DNA of 64,000 nucleotides from Mycobacterium rhizamassiliense (GTDB taxonomy: Bacteria > Actinomycetota > Actinomycetes > Mycobacteriales > Mycobacteriaceae): contig NZ_LT721901.1 of NCBI RefSeq assembly GCF_900157375.1, positions 2,218,315-2,282,314 of the forward strand. Direction: 5' to 3'. This document shows positions 1 to 9,107 of the stretch, one piece after another. Numbering within the stretch: the first letter of the stretch is position 1; every line of letters begins with the position of its first letter. The notes under the pieces are model-generated. The model did not search any database. It was not told where the DNA came from and saw only the letters and a list, made by a program, of their open reading frames with translations. Made by a program: the position numbers and the translations under genes.

Positions 1-1
1 A

Positions 2-34
2 TACGACCTGAAGTATCCCGACGGGGGCAACTGA
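2..34 (+). CDS. C-terminal end of an upstream Mce-associated protein (partial)
   Basis: Only the last ten codons (ending YDLKYPDGGN, then TGA at 32-34) lie in the window. The stop overlaps the ATG of the next gene (TGATG), which shows translational coupling in an operon. In M. tuberculosis the gene before the Rv3492c-like protein is Rv3493c, another Mce4-associated membrane protein, so that is the likely identity. This is inferred from context, because the fragment is too short to classify by itself. Confidence 0.5.
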   Translation, partial: YDLKYPDGGN

Positions 35-525
35 TGCGTTGGCGGCGGTGGCTGCTCGCCATCGCGGGCTACCTTGTGGTCGCGGGCATCGTCGGATTGT
101 CGGCGGCGACCGGCTGGTTCTACTGGGACCGGGTGCAGACCCGCGGTGAACAGGCGGCGCGTGCGGTGCTGCCCGGGTTGGCCGCCAGGGAAGTGCCTGA
201 GGTGTTCGCCTACGACTATCAGACCGTGGAACGCAGTCTCGCACAGGCATATCCGCTGCTGACGCCGGACTACCGCCAGGAGTTTCAGAAGAGCGCCAAC
301 ACGCAGATCATCCCGGAGGCCAAGAAGCGCGAGGTCGTCGTGCAGGCCAATGTCGTTGGTGTCGGCGTGATGTCGGCCAAGCGGGATTCGGCGTCGGTCA
401 TGGTCTATATGAACCGCACCGTCACCGACAAAACGCGCCAACCGCTGTATGACGGCAGCCGGTTACGAGTGGACTTCAAGAAGATCGGCGGCAAGTGGCT
501 AATCGCCTACATTACGCCGATCTAA
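34..525 (+). CDS. Mce-associated membrane protein (Rv3492c-like)
   Basis: A 163-residue protein with one N-terminal membrane segment (about residues 6-30) and a soluble domain of the kind found in Mce-associated (Mam) proteins, with the typical ending FKKIGGKWLIAYITPI. In M. tuberculosis the equivalent Rv3492c is the last gene of the mce4 operon, whose complex imports cholesterol. Mam proteins are thought to stabilise Mce complexes in the envelope. The start overlaps the stop of the preceding gene by one base, so the two are coupled. The gene converges on the next one with about 10 bp between stops. Confidence 0.8.
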   Translation: MRWRRWLLAIAGYLVVAGIVGLSAATGWFYWDRVQTRGEQAARAVLPGLAAREVPEVFAYDYQTVERSLAQAYPLLTPDYRQEFQKSANTQIIPEAKKREVVVQANVVGVGVMSAKRDSASVMVYMNRTVTDKTRQPLYDGSRLRVDFKKIGGKWLIAYITPI

Positions 526-535
526 CCGAACCCGA

Positions 536-1114
536 TCAGTAGCAGATCGCAATGTTGTTGCACTGCATGGGATAACGCTGTACCGGGCTGGGCGGTGGCC
601 CAGTCATCGCCAACGAGAACGGCTGCTTCTTCATCCCCGCCTGCAACCCGCAGACGGGACCATGCATGACCGTGTGGGTGCCGCTCATCGATTCGTCGCT
701 GAAGGCCCAGCTCTCGGTGGTCGGAGCGGTGCCGCCGCCCGGGCATGAGACACCGTCGGACTTATCTATCGTGAAACTCCATAGCATGCTGGACATCCGG
801 GCCCGGCCGCTGTAGTTCTGCAGCTTGTCGGCGGCACTGATCTTCTCGTCGGTGGTGCTCACGACGTTCAGTGCGCATTGCATCGCGAAAATGATCGGGT
901 CGGAATAGTCGTTCATATTCCGGGTTCCGGACGGCTGATCGCATATTGACGAAAGGGTCCAGGTGACTCCGGAAACGCCCGACTCGTTGTAGGAGTAGGT
1001 GCCGTCCGCCGGCGGTCCGAGCGCGCGCGCCGGATTCCCCGACTCGAGCGCGATTCCCAGTGTGACGACCGAGCAGACGCCGGCCGTAGCGGCCAGCCCG
1101 CGACGGAGATTCAC
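536..1114 (-). CDS. Conserved exported protein (Rv3491-like)
   Basis: A 192-residue protein with an N-terminal signal peptide (MNLRR, then a hydrophobic core ending near ALG at residue 32). The mature part contains six cysteines, including CDQ, MQCAL, VSCPGG, GPVCG and the C-terminal MQCNNIAICY, consistent with a disulfide-bonded secreted domain. I recognise it as the neighbour of otsA in M. tuberculosis (Rv3491), where no function is established. It is co-directional with otsA and starts 69 bp after the otsA stop. Confidence 0.75.
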   Translation of the reverse strand: MNLRRGLAATAGVCSVVTLGIALESGNPARALGPPADGTYSYNESGVSGVTWTLSSICDQPSGTRNMNDYSDPIIFAMQCALNVVSTTDEKISAADKLQNYSGRARMSSMLWSFTIDKSDGVSCPGGGTAPTTESWAFSDESMSGTHTVMHGPVCGLQAGMKKQPFSLAMTGPPPSPVQRYPMQCNNIAICY

Positions 1115-1183
1115 CGTGCTCTCCCTTCACCGATCCATCGAGTATCACAGCGTTTCGCCGCTAGCACCATGGGTTGGTCCGCG

Positions 1184-2665
1184 TTACTTGGAGCCGGGAG
1201 GATGCGCCTCGGACAGCGCATCGAGGAACGAGCGCGCCCAACGGTCGACGTCGTGCGCGAGCACCTGGCGCCGCAGCGCGCGCATCCGACGGCGCCCCTC
1301 CTCGTCCGTCTGACTCAGCGCCGCCTCGATGACGTCCTTGACCCCTTCGAGGTCGTGCGGGTTGACCAGATAGGCCTGACGCAATTCGGCTGCGGCGCCG
1401 GTGAATTCGGATAACACCAGCGCGCCGCCGAGGTCGTTGCGGCAGGCGACGTACTCCTTGGCCACCAGATTCATGCCGTCCCGCAACGGCGTCACGAGCA
1501 TGACGTCGGCGGCGACGAAAAACGCGATCAGTTCGTCGCGGGGGACCGCGCGATGGATGTAATGCACCATGGGATGGCCGACCTCGGCGTATTCGCCGTT
1601 GATGTGGCCGACCTCGCGTTCGATGTCGTTGCGCAGCAGCTGATAGCTCTCCACGCGTTCGCGGCTCGGAGTCGCCAGCTGGACGAGCACGGTGTCGTCG
1701 CGTTTGATCCGCCCCTCGGCGAGCAGCTCGGAGAATGCCTTGAGCCGGACGTCGATGCCCTTGGTGTAATCGAGCCGGTCGACGCCGAGCATGATCTTGC
1801 GCGGGTTGCCCAGCTCGGCCCGGATTTCGCGGGCCCGGCGCTTGACGTGGCGATCGCGGGCGGCCTGGGCGAGCGCGCCGGAGTCGATGGAGATGGGAAA
1901 CGCCCCCACCCGAACCGCGCGGTCCGCCACCTCCACTTCGCCGTACCGCGCGCGTACGCCGACGGATCCCCGCGACGTGTTCGCGCCGATCAGCCGTCGC
2001 GACAGGATCAGGAAGTTCTGGGCGCCGCCGGCCAGGTGGAATCCCACCAGATCGGCACCGAGCAGGCCCTTGATGATTTCGGTGCGCCACGGCATCTGCA
2101 TGAACAGCTCGACCGGCGGGAACGGGATGTGCAGGAAGAAGCCGATAGTCAGGTCTGGCCGCAGCTCGCGCAGCATCTGCGGAACCAGCTGCAGCTGGTA
2201 GTCCTGCACCCAGACGGTCGCGCCCTTTGCGGCGGCGCGGGAGGTGGCTTCGGCGAAGCGGCGGTTGACGTCGACGTAGCGGTCCCACCATTCGCGGTGG
2301 TAGATCGGCTTGACGATGACGTCGTGGTAGAGCGGCCACAGTGTGGCGTTGGAGAACCCCTCGTAATACTCGGCGACGTCGTCGGTCGACAGGCTTACCG
2401 GGTGGAGCTGCAGGTCGTCCTGCTCGATGGGGTCGTGACCGATCTCGCCGCCGTCGTCGGTGATGCCGGGCCAGCCCACCCATGCCCCGCTGCGGCGGCG
2501 CAGTAGCGGCTCCAAGGCGGTGACCAGGCCGCCAGGGCTGCGTTTCCAGGTGGTGCTGCCGTCGGGCTGCCGCTCGAGATCGACCGGCAATCGATTGGCG
2601 ACGACGACGAAGTCGGATTCCCCGAATTTCGGGGTCTTCGAGCCTTGGCCGCCCCTAGGAGCCAT
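1184..2665 (-). CDS. otsA: Trehalose-6-phosphate synthase OtsA
   Basis: A 493-residue glycosyltransferase family 20 enzyme that joins glucose from a nucleotide sugar to glucose-6-phosphate to make trehalose-6-phosphate, the first step of the OtsAB trehalose pathway. Visible motifs are [10 protein letters not shown] near residue 20, the [11 protein letters not shown] loop, [11 protein letters not shown], the HIPFPP segment, [12 protein letters not shown] and the C-terminal [14 protein letters not shown] nucleotide-sugar motif. The ATG at 2665 directly abuts the stop of the 54-codon gene before it (2666-2668), so the two are probably translationally coupled. Length and context match M. tuberculosis otsA (Rv3490). 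Confidence 0.95.
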   Translation of the reverse strand: MAPRGGQGSKTPKFGESDFVVVANRLPVDLERQPDGSTTWKRSPGGLVTALEPLLRRRSGAWVGWPGITDDGGEIGHDPIEQDDLQLHPVSLSTDDVAEYYEGFSNATLWPLYHDVIVKPIYHREWWDRYVDVNRRFAEATSRAAAKGATVWVQDYQLQLVPQMLRELRPDLTIGFFLHIPFPPVELFMQMPWRTEIIKGLLGADLVGFHLAGGAQNFLILSRRLIGANTSRGSVGVRARYGEVEVADRAVRVGAFPISIDSGALAQAARDRHVKRRAREIRAELGNPRKIMLGVDRLDYTKGIDVRLKAFSELLAEGRIKRDDTVLVQLATPSRERVESYQLLRNDIEREVGHINGEYAEVGHPMVHYIHRAVPRDELIAFFVAADVMLVTPLRDGMNLVAKEYVACRNDLGGALVLSEFTGAAAELRQAYLVNPHDLEGVKDVIEAALSQTDEEGRRRMRALRRQVLAHDVDRWARSFLDALSEAHPPGSK

Positions 2666-2830
2666 TTAGGCGTCGAGCTTTGCCGGTCCAATACCGAGCA
2701 TGGACAGGAAGACGCGGCACTCGTCGGCGTCGTTGGCGTACGCCGCGACGACCCGCCTGGCCTGACTTGCCGTGCTGTCAGCCACCGGCTCCACATCGCC
2801 GATTTCGGCACCATCAGATTTCGTAGGCAT
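2666..2830 (-). CDS. Small conserved protein upstream of otsA (Rv3489-like)
   Basis: A 54-residue ORF beginning MPTKSDGAEIGDVEP and ending SMLGIGPAKLDA. It lies immediately before otsA with no intergenic base. M. tuberculosis has a 54-residue gene of unknown function (Rv3489) in the same place. The central stretch SQARRVVAAYANDADECRVF looks helical. The start has no Shine-Dalgarno sequence but has a TANNNT box 6 bp upstream, so it is probably the leaderless first gene of the otsA transcript. Confidence 0.75.
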   Translation of the reverse strand: MPTKSDGAEIGDVEPVADSTASQARRVVAAYANDADECRVFLSMLGIGPAKLDA

Positions 2831-2836
2831 AACACA

Positions 2837-2842
2837 ACTCTA
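2837..2842 (-). promoter_or_regulatory. -10 box (TAGAGT) for a leaderless otsA operon transcript
   Basis: Read on the minus strand, TAGAGT is followed by six bases (TGTGTT) and the ATG at 2830. This is the usual arrangement for leaderless mycobacterial transcripts, in which the mRNA begins at the start codon. No ribosome-binding site is present. Confidence 0.5.
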
Positions 2843-3427
2843 GGCGAAGGTGATCGTTCGCTCGTCAGCCATCTCGCGCGGGGCGGCTTCCGGGACCACC
2901 CGCGCGGCCGTCGAACCGCCGGGTCACGCCCCGAATGCCTTGCCGAAACCCGCCCGCAGTCATGTATTCACGCAAATATCCGAATTTGTTCACAAAGCCC
3001 GAATAGGGGCCCGTTGACATTCCCGATTGGTGGCGAAGGGGCGCCCGAGATATGCGTCAGAAAACCGTGTATTGAAATCCAGAGAAGGTGGCTCGGCGCA
3101 AATACCAGGCGATTTCTGCCCACTGCTTGGCGAATATGTACGGGGGCCCGCATGCCCACTGGCGAACCAGCCGCCGGCCGGAGCGGATCGACCGGCATCG
3201 GTTCGGCAGGGGTCGTGGCAGTCATCGCCGCGAAGTGCGGTAATCGGCTCTGCGCCGGGGTAATCCACGCCGTGGTGCCGGGCTGCGGGACCGCACCAGT
3301 CCGTCTACTGTCGGATGGCAGTTGTTCAAAGGCAAACCAGGATGCCCTCGCGGCAAAGGCATTATCCTGAGCCCCGGCGACCCATATTTTGACGTTGCGC
3401 CGCCGTCCACGACTTCGGGAGAAGAAC
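2843..3427. other. Intergenic region without a recognisable gene
   Basis: About 585 bp between the otsA operon promoter and the DivIVA-like gene. Open frames exist on both strands, but none has mycobacterial-looking composition, a convincing start or a recognisable domain. It presumably holds the promoter of the DivIVA-like gene. No clear repeat or hairpin was seen. Confidence 0.5.
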
Positions 3428-4435
3428 ATGGCTCTCACTCCAGCCGATGTTCACAATGTAGCGTTCTCCAGGGCGCGTGTTGGTAAGCGTGGTTACTGCG
3501 AGCAAGAAGTCGACCTTTTCATCGATCTCGTCGAGCAGGAGTTGATCCGCCACATCGAGGAAGACACCGAGCTCCGGCACCGAAACGCCGAGCTCCGCAA
3601 CCGCGACGGTGGGCTGAAAAGGCGGGAAGCCGAGCTTGCTCAGCGCGACGCCGCCCTGCAGAAGCACGAGGCCGAGATGCACAAGCATGAAGCCGAGTTG
3701 CGTAAGCACCGGGCGCAGCTCGCCCACCAAGAAAGCCAGCTCGCCCAGCGCGCGACCCCGCTTCCCCAACAGGTGGCCCAGATCCGCTATCGGGAGGCTC
3801 AGGTCGCGCAGCGGGAAGCCCAAATCGCGCAGCGCCAGGCACAACTTGCCCACGAGGACGCGCAGCTGGCCCAGCGCGAGGTCGAGGTCCGCCAGCGGCA
3901 GGCCGAGCTGGCCCAGGGGGAGACCGAGCTGCGTTGGCAATCCGAAGAGCTCGAGCAACAAGAAGCCCAGCTCGTCGAGCGGGACTCCGAGCTGGCCCAG
4001 CAGGAAGCGGACCTGCAGGAGCAGGAAGTCAAACTGCAGCAGCTGCTGGATCAGCCGCATTCGGCCGAGATGGGCCTGGAGACGGCGAACAGGCAGGTGG
4101 CGCGGCCCTACCAGCAGCAATTGCGGGCGGTGCCGACACCCGTGGCGGTCAACGGGGCGCACGTGGAGGAGACGCGGGTCGCCGCGGTGCATGGGCGCCA
4201 CGACATGGAGCGGATGGCGATCCGGGCCGTCACCGACACCCTCGGCAACACCGTGACCGAGACCGTCCACGAACGGACGCGCCGGAGCGCGATCGAGAAT
4301 GCCGCTCCTGCGGCACCTCCCGAAGCGTCGGACCACATCGAGCAGCTGATGAAAGAGAACGCGGAACTCGCCCGGTCGCTTGGCCTGATCAAGTCCGCCG
4401 CGGCGCTCTTGGCGGCCGCGCTCGAGCAGCAGTAG
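3428..4435 (+). CDS. DivIVA-like protein with a long heptad-repeat coiled coil
   Basis: A 335-residue protein. Residues 1-50 ([20 protein letters not shown]..., [13 protein letters not shown]) closely resemble the DivIVA lipid-binding head of the polar growth protein Wag31 ([20 protein letters not shown] in M. tuberculosis, from memory). Residues 52-205 are 22 consecutive seven-residue units, after which a less regular region leads to a helical C-terminus ([20 protein letters not shown]). Wag31 is about 260 residues and carries a different tail, so this is a paralogue that probably binds curved membrane and assembles filaments. The start at 3428 follows GGGAGAAGAAC and gives the canonical DivIVA N-terminus. 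An in-frame start at 3389 would add 13 residues unlike the family. Confidence 0.8.
   Translation: MALTPADVHNVAFSRARVGKRGYCEQEVDLFIDLVEQELIRHIEEDTELRHRNAELRNRDGGLKRREAELAQRDAALQKHEAEMHKHEAELRKHRAQLAHQESQLAQRATPLPQQVAQIRYREAQVAQREAQIAQRQAQLAHEDAQLAQREVEVRQRQAELAQGETELRWQSEELEQQEAQLVERDSELAQQEADLQEQEVKLQQLLDQPHSAEMGLETANRQVARPYQQQLRAVPTPVAVNGAHVEETRVAAVHGRHDMERMAIRAVTDTLGNTVTETVHERTRRSAIENAAPAAPPEASDHIEQLMKENAELARSLGLIKSAAALLAAALEQQ
3581..4042 (+). repeat. 21-bp periodic array encoding 22 heptads
   Basis: The reading frame is divided into 21-base units that encode x-x-A-x-L-x-x heptads, such as [14 protein letters not shown] and RQAELAQ, with no insertion or deletion across 22 units. The units share codons (gcccag, cgggaagcc, cagctc), so the array probably grew by tandem duplication and may vary in copy number between strains. 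Confidence 0.75.
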
Positions 4436-4549
4436 CGCGCGACACCGGCTGGACCGGCGACCAACCCACCGCGGGAGTCGTTACGCGCTGGTCGTAATCT
4501 GTAAAGCGTCGACGCGACACGCAGCAGCCCGAGAACTGAGGTAGGCGGA

Positions 4550-5485
4550 ATGACAGTCTCTGACCAAGCCGGCGCCGAGGCGGCCAACGCCAGCGCAAGC
4601 GAGCTGGTGGCCTACGAAACCCTCGACGAGGGCCGTATCGCCAGGATCTGGCTCAACCGTCCCGAGGCCCACAACGCGCAGAGCCGCGGCCTGCTGGTCC
4701 AGCTCGACGAGGCCTTCGGTCGCGCCGAGGCCGACGACACGGTCCGGGTGGTGATCCTGGCGGCGCGCGGCAGGAACTTCTCCGCCGGCCACGACCTGGG
4801 TTCCGAGCAGGCACTGGCCGAGCGCGCACCGGGGCCGGGCCAGCATCCGAGCTTCCGCGAACGCGGGGCCACGCTCGAGCCGATCATGGAGAAGCTGTAC
4901 CACCAGGAATGGCACTATTTCTTCGAAAACACTTGCCGCTGGCGCGATTTGCGCAAGATAACCATCGCGCAGGTGCAGGGCAACGCGATCTCGGCCGGCC
5001 TGATGCTGATCTGGGCGTGCGACCTGATCGTCGCGGCCGACAACGCGAAGTTCAGCGACGTCGTCGCGGTCCGACTGGGCATGCCCGGCGTCGAATACTA
5101 TGCACACCCTTGGGAATTCGGCCCGCGCAAGGCCAAAGAGCTTCTGCTGACCGGTGATTCGATCGACGCGGACGAGGCGCACCGGCTGGGCATGGTGTCG
5201 AAGGTTTTCCCGGTCGACGAGCTGGAGGACAAGACGCTCGAGTTCGCCCGCCGCATCGCCGAGCGGCCGACCATGGCGTCGCTGCTCATCAAGGATTCGG
5301 TCAACGCAGCGTCCGACGCGATGGGCTACACCGAGGCGCTGCGGCACGCGTTCCACGTCCACCTGCTGGGGCACGCGCACTGGGCGGCCTTCAACGAGAA
5401 CCGGTGGCCGGTCGGCCAGCCGCCGCACGTCGAGGACTGGCGCAACGCGAAGCCGACGAAGGTGGCTCGCCGCGACGAGCCGTAG
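4550..5485 (+). CDS. Enoyl-CoA hydratase/isomerase family protein
   Basis: A 311-residue crotonase-fold protein. The oxyanion-hole segments are RNFSAGHDLGS (about residue 80) and QGNAISAGLMLIWACDLIVAADNAKF (about residue 145). A candidate catalytic glutamate lies in RLGMPGVEYYAHP. The protein is longer than a typical 260-residue hydratase, with an insert around residues 95-125 and an extended C-terminus (HVEDWRNAKPT). The specific substrate cannot be read from the sequence. The start follows GAGGTAGGCGGA. The KstR-like site downstream belongs to the next gene. Confidence 0.85.
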   Translation: MTVSDQAGAEAANASASELVAYETLDEGRIARIWLNRPEAHNAQSRGLLVQLDEAFGRAEADDTVRVVILAARGRNFSAGHDLGSEQALAERAPGPGQHPSFRERGATLEPIMEKLYHQEWHYFFENTCRWRDLRKITIAQVQGNAISAGLMLIWACDLIVAADNAKFSDVVAVRLGMPGVEYYAHPWEFGPRKAKELLLTGDSIDADEAHRLGMVSKVFPVDELEDKTLEFARRIAERPTMASLLIKDSVNAASDAMGYTEALRHAFHVHLLGHAHWAAFNENRWPVGQPPHVEDWRNAKPTKVARRDEP

Positions 5486-5580
5486 CCGCACGCTTGCGGT
5501 CGCACCCGCTGCTGTCGCACCCGCCTTTTAACGAGACGGGGGGTAGCGATATTCACGCCGAGGGCACATGCTTCTATAGC

Positions 5581-5594
5581 TAGAACTTGTTCCA
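5581..5594 (+). promoter_or_regulatory. KstR-like operator (TAGAACTTGTTCCA)
   Basis: The sequence fits the published KstR consensus TnnAACnnGTTnnA at every defined base. KstR represses cholesterol-catabolism genes in mycobacteria. The site lies 18 bp before the GTG of the SDR at 5612 and just after TATAGC (5575-5580), a possible -10 box, so binding would block transcription initiation. Confidence 0.55.
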
Positions 5595-5611
5595 GTTTGA
5601 GAGGGCCTCGC

Positions 5612-6445
5612 GTGCAGCTTTCTTTCGAAGACCGGACTTACCTGGTCACCGGTGGCGGCAGTGGAATCGGCAAGGGCGTAGCCGCCGGACTGGTCGCGGC
5701 CGGTGCCTCGGTGATGATCGTCGGGCGCAATCCCGACCGGCTGGCGGGGGCCGTCGAAGAGATCGAAGGGTTGCAGGCGAACGGCGGCGCGATCCGCTAC
5801 GAGCCCGCCGACGTCACCAACGAGGACGAGGCGACGCGGGCCGTCGAGGCGGTGACCGCGTGGCACGGCAGGCTGAACGGCGTCGTGCACTGCGCGGGCG
5901 GCTCGGAGACCATCGGGCCGATCACCCAGATCGACTCGGAATTGTGGCGGCGCACTATCGATCTCAACGTCAACGGCACCATGTACGTGCTCAAGCACTC
6001 CGCTCGGGAAATGGTCCGCGGTGGCGGTGGATCGTTCGTCGGGATTTCGTCGATCGCGGCCAGCAACACCCACCGCTGGTTCGGCGCCTACGGCGTCAGC
6101 AAGGCGGCCGTCGACCACATGATGCAGCTGGCCGCCGACGAGCTCGGCCCGTCCTGGGTGCGCGTCAACAGCATTCGTCCAGGCTTGATCCGCACGGAAT
6201 TGGTTGCGCCCGTGCTGGAGTCGCCGGAGCTCAGCGAGGACTATCGTCTCTGCACGCCGCTACCGCGGCCCGGTGAGGTCGAGGATATCGCCAACATGGC
6301 GATGTTCTTGCTCAGCGACGCGGCCAGCTATGTGACCGGGCAGCTCATCAATGTCGACGGCGGGGTGTTGGTGCGACGCGGTCCCGACTACTCGGCGATG
6401 CTCGAGCCGGTGTTCGGCGCCGACGGACTTCGTGGAGTGGTCTGA
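5612..6445 (+). CDS. Short-chain dehydrogenase/reductase, likely KstR-controlled
   Basis: A 277-residue classical SDR. The cofactor motif VTGGGSGIGKG is at the N-terminus, followed by the CAGG turn, catalytic Ser in GISSIAAS, YGVSK containing the Tyr and Lys, and the C-terminal INVDGG typical of NAD(P)-binding sheet SDRs. I chose the GTG at 5612 because GAGAGG precedes it and the protein then begins VQLSFEDRTYLVTGG. A TTG at 5597 would add five residues. It is in one operon with a second SDR (15 bp gap). The KstR-like operator suggests a role in sterol or related lipid oxidation, which is an inference. Confidence 0.88.
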   Translation: MQLSFEDRTYLVTGGGSGIGKGVAAGLVAAGASVMIVGRNPDRLAGAVEEIEGLQANGGAIRYEPADVTNEDEATRAVEAVTAWHGRLNGVVHCAGGSETIGPITQIDSELWRRTIDLNVNGTMYVLKHSAREMVRGGGGSFVGISSIAASNTHRWFGAYGVSKAAVDHMMQLAADELGPSWVRVNSIRPGLIRTELVAPVLESPELSEDYRLCTPLPRPGEVEDIANMAMFLLSDAASYVTGQLINVDGGVLVRRGPDYSAMLEPVFGADGLRGVV

Positions 6446-6459
6446 GCCGGGAGAATCAG

Positions 6460-7245
6460 ATGAAAAGACTTGAAGGCAAACGGATTCTGGTGACCGGCGC
6501 CGCGTCGGGAATCGGCCAGGCCACCGCGGTGCGGCTGCTCAGCGAGGGCGCCGCCGTCGTGGCCGCCGACATCGCAGCCGACGGCCTGGACAACACCCGG
6601 GCCCAGGCCGGCGCCGACGCGGACCGGCTGACCACCATGGCATTAGACGTCGGCAACGAGGATTCGGTGATCGACGGTGTGGCGTCGGCCGTGGAGAAGC
6701 TGGGCGGCCTGGATTCGCTCGTCAACGCTGCTGGCATCCTGCGCGCCTGGCACACGCACGAGACCACCCTCGAGCAGTGGAACCGGATCATCGCCGTCAA
6801 CCTGACGGGTACTTTTCTGGTCGTCCGCGAAGCGCTGCCTGCGCTGCTGGCGAATCCGCGCAGCGCAATCGTGAACTTCAGCTCCACCTCCGCGTCGTTC
6901 GCCCACCCGTACATGGCGGCCTATGCCGCGAGCAAGGGTGGCATTCAGGCCTTCACCCATTCCCTGGCGCTGGAATACGCGAAGGACGGCCTGCGCGCGG
7001 CGTGCGTGGCGCCCGGCAGCATCAAGTCCGGTATCACCGACGCCACCGGCGGCTACATCCCGCAGGACGCGGACTGGTCGCTGTTCCCCCGGCTCATGCC
7101 GATCCTGCCGACGACGGCGGAATCCAGCGGCGCGGGAATGGCCGAACCCAACGCGGTCGCCGGGGTGATCGCCATGCTGGTATCCGACGATGGGGCCTGG
7201 ATCACCGGCACCGAAATCCGGATGGACGGCGGCACGCACGCCTAA
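6460..7245 (+). CDS. Short-chain dehydrogenase/reductase
   Basis: A 261-residue SDR. Motifs are LVTGAASGIGQ at residues 10-20, VNAAG, the catalytic serine in VNFSSTSASF, YAASKGG with Tyr and Lys, and the ending TGTEIRMDGG. It starts 15 bp after the upstream SDR stop, preceded by GGGAGAATCAG, so the two form an operon. It converges on cpsA. In M. tuberculosis an SDR (Rv3485c) likewise converges on cpsA, so this is probably its equivalent. The substrate is unknown. Confidence 0.88.
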   Translation: MKRLEGKRILVTGAASGIGQATAVRLLSEGAAVVAADIAADGLDNTRAQAGADADRLTTMALDVGNEDSVIDGVASAVEKLGGLDSLVNAAGILRAWHTHETTLEQWNRIIAVNLTGTFLVVREALPALLANPRSAIVNFSSTSASFAHPYMAAYAASKGGIQAFTHSLALEYAKDGLRAACVAPGSIKSGITDATGGYIPQDADWSLFPRLMPILPTTAESSGAGMAEPNAVAGVIAMLVSDDGAWITGTEIRMDGGTHA

Positions 7246-7255
7246 GGGCGATGCG

Positions 7256-8830
7256 CTAGTTGACGCAGGGCACTCCGCCGCCGCCGATCGGCTTCCCCTG
7301 ATCGGGCGTCGGGTAGCTCGAGGTGCCGTATCCGTACCCCGAACGCGAGCTCGATTTGCTCGTCGTCGTCGTGGTGGTCGTGGACGTGCTGTCGTCCATG
7401 GTGGTTTCGTCCGGGGGCGGCATCGTGAAGCTGGTGTCGACCGTGAGCTGGATGTGCCCGGCCTTGATGTCGGGATCCGGTTGGTTGGGGGCCTGCATGC
7501 CGAGCAACGTGGCCAGTTTGTGGGCGTCGGTGTCGGCGCCGGCGCCATACCGAATCGCGGAGTTGGCCGGCTCATCGGAGTTGCGGTCGCGGACCTGGCC
7601 GGCCGTGTAGCCGGACTTCTTGAGCGAGCGGGACACCTCGGAGGCAAGCCCGCTCATGCTGCCGGAGTTGATCACGTCGACGACGGTGTCGGGGCTGGGC
7701 TTGGCGGCGGTGGTGGTGGCGGTTGTCGACGGGCTGGCGCCGATCGCGGCGGCGATTTCGGACTTGATCGCGGCCGGATCGATGATGTTGACGTCCTGGC
7801 CGTCGATGGTGTCGTAGCGCACCACCGGCAGCGTCCGGAACTCCACCTGGCCCGCACCGGCGGCGCCCGCCAGCGCACCCAGGCGGCGGATCAGGTTGTC
7901 GTCCCAACCGGATGACAGCACCACGTCCTTGCGCGCGACCGCCATCAGGCTCTTGAGCTTGTCCAAGTTGGTGAACGTGCCGGCATCCTGCAGCTCGCGC
8001 ATCACCGACGAAATGAAGGCCTGCTGCCGGTGCGTGCGGTCCAGGTCCCCGTTGTCCAGACCGTGCCGCTGCCGGACGAATGCCAGCGCCTGCGACGCGT
8101 TCAGCCGCTGCGGGCCCGCGGAGAAATCGGCACCCGAATACGAGTCGTAGACGTCGTGGTTCAGGCAGACGTTCACACCGCCGAGGCTCTGGGCCAGATC
8201 GTAGAAACCGGCCAGGTTGATCTCCGCGAAGTAGTCGATCGGCACCCCGGTCAGGGTCCGTACCGCCCGCAGCGTCGCCGCCCGGCCCGCTTCGCGGCCC
8301 TTCGTCTCGAGTTCCTTCTGGCTGCTGCCGCCCTGGTTCGCGAGCTTCTGCGCGACGTACTGCTTGGTCAGCCCGTACGCCTCTTTGATCTTGATGTGGT
8401 TGTATCCCGGGATTCCGTTCCATGCCACCCAGTCGTCGCGGGGGATGGAGAAGGCGACGACCTTATCGTCGGCGCCGACGTGGACGAGGATCAGCGTGTT
8501 GGTGTTGTAGCCGCCGTCGTCGGAATCGCCCGCATGCAGCTGCTTGAGGATCGAGTTGGGCAGGTCGTTGCCGTCCTGGTCTTTCCGCGAATCCAGGCCG
8601 ATGAGCAGGATGTTCATCTCGTTGCCGCTGGATCGCGGATCCTCCGCGGTCAGCGCGTCCGAAACGGTGATGCCCCCAAGTGCCCCGTGGGCCACGTAGT
8701 ATCCGGCCCCGGTCATCAGCACCGCGCCGAGTGACACCACGGTCATGAAGCCGCGGCTCAGCCCCTTGCGCAGAGCCGACGGCTGGCGAACCGCTCGATG
8801 GCGGTGACGCGCACCGCCAGAGCCTGCCAT
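7256..8830 (-). CDS. cpsA: LytR-CpsA-Psr family protein CpsA
   Basis: A 524-residue LCP protein. It has a short cytoplasmic N-terminus, one membrane segment (about residues 28-52), and an LCP catalytic domain with NILLIGLDSRKDQDG, TLILVHVGADDK, FSIPRDDWV and FVRQRHGLDNGDLDRTHRQQ. A LytR C-terminal domain follows (VVDVINSGSMSGLA to RYGAGADTDAHKLATLLG). The end is a Ser/Thr-rich tail with a run of threonines. LCP enzymes attach arabinogalactan to peptidoglycan, and M. tuberculosis CpsA (Rv3484) also affects host phagosome interactions. Gene order and length support orthology. Confidence 0.9.
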   Translation of the reverse strand: MAGSGGARHRHRAVRQPSALRKGLSRGFMTVVSLGAVLMTGAGYYVAHGALGGITVSDALTAEDPRSSGNEMNILLIGLDSRKDQDGNDLPNSILKQLHAGDSDDGGYNTNTLILVHVGADDKVVAFSIPRDDWVAWNGIPGYNHIKIKEAYGLTKQYVAQKLANQGGSSQKELETKGREAGRAATLRAVRTLTGVPIDYFAEINLAGFYDLAQSLGGVNVCLNHDVYDSYSGADFSAGPQRLNASQALAFVRQRHGLDNGDLDRTHRQQAFISSVMRELQDAGTFTNLDKLKSLMAVARKDVVLSSGWDDNLIRRLGALAGAAGAGQVEFRTLPVVRYDTIDGQDVNIIDPAAIKSEIAAAIGASPSTTATTTAAKPSPDTVVDVINSGSMSGLASEVSRSLKKSGYTAGQVRDRNSDEPANSAIRYGAGADTDAHKLATLLGMQAPNQPDPDIKAGHIQLTVDTSFTMPPPDETTMDDSTSTTTTTTTSKSSSRSGYGYGTSSYPTPDQGKPIGGGGVPCVN

Positions 8831-9107
8831 CAGATACCTCGACCTAACTCCAGCGCACCACTGGCTACCGCATCGGCGGTTTGCGGTGATGGCGCGGAAA
8901 GCATGAGGTCAAGTATGCGTTAACCAGCTGAGAAGCCTCCAATCGAAGCGGGCCGCGAACAGGGCCTACGCCGAGCGGTGTGCCCGGGCTCACGTAGCCC
9001 AACAGGCGAAACACCCTGCGGCGATCTCCCCGCTACCAGCGCATTCTGGCTAAGATGCGCCGAACTCGCGGCCCGCGGGAATCTCGGCGGAATCTCAGGA
9101 GGAATGC

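Noticed and set aside
4481..5491. 336-codon minus-strand frame opposite the enoyl-CoA hydratase
   Set aside because: Antisense shadow of a gene with clear crotonase motifs; the translation has no recognisable domain.
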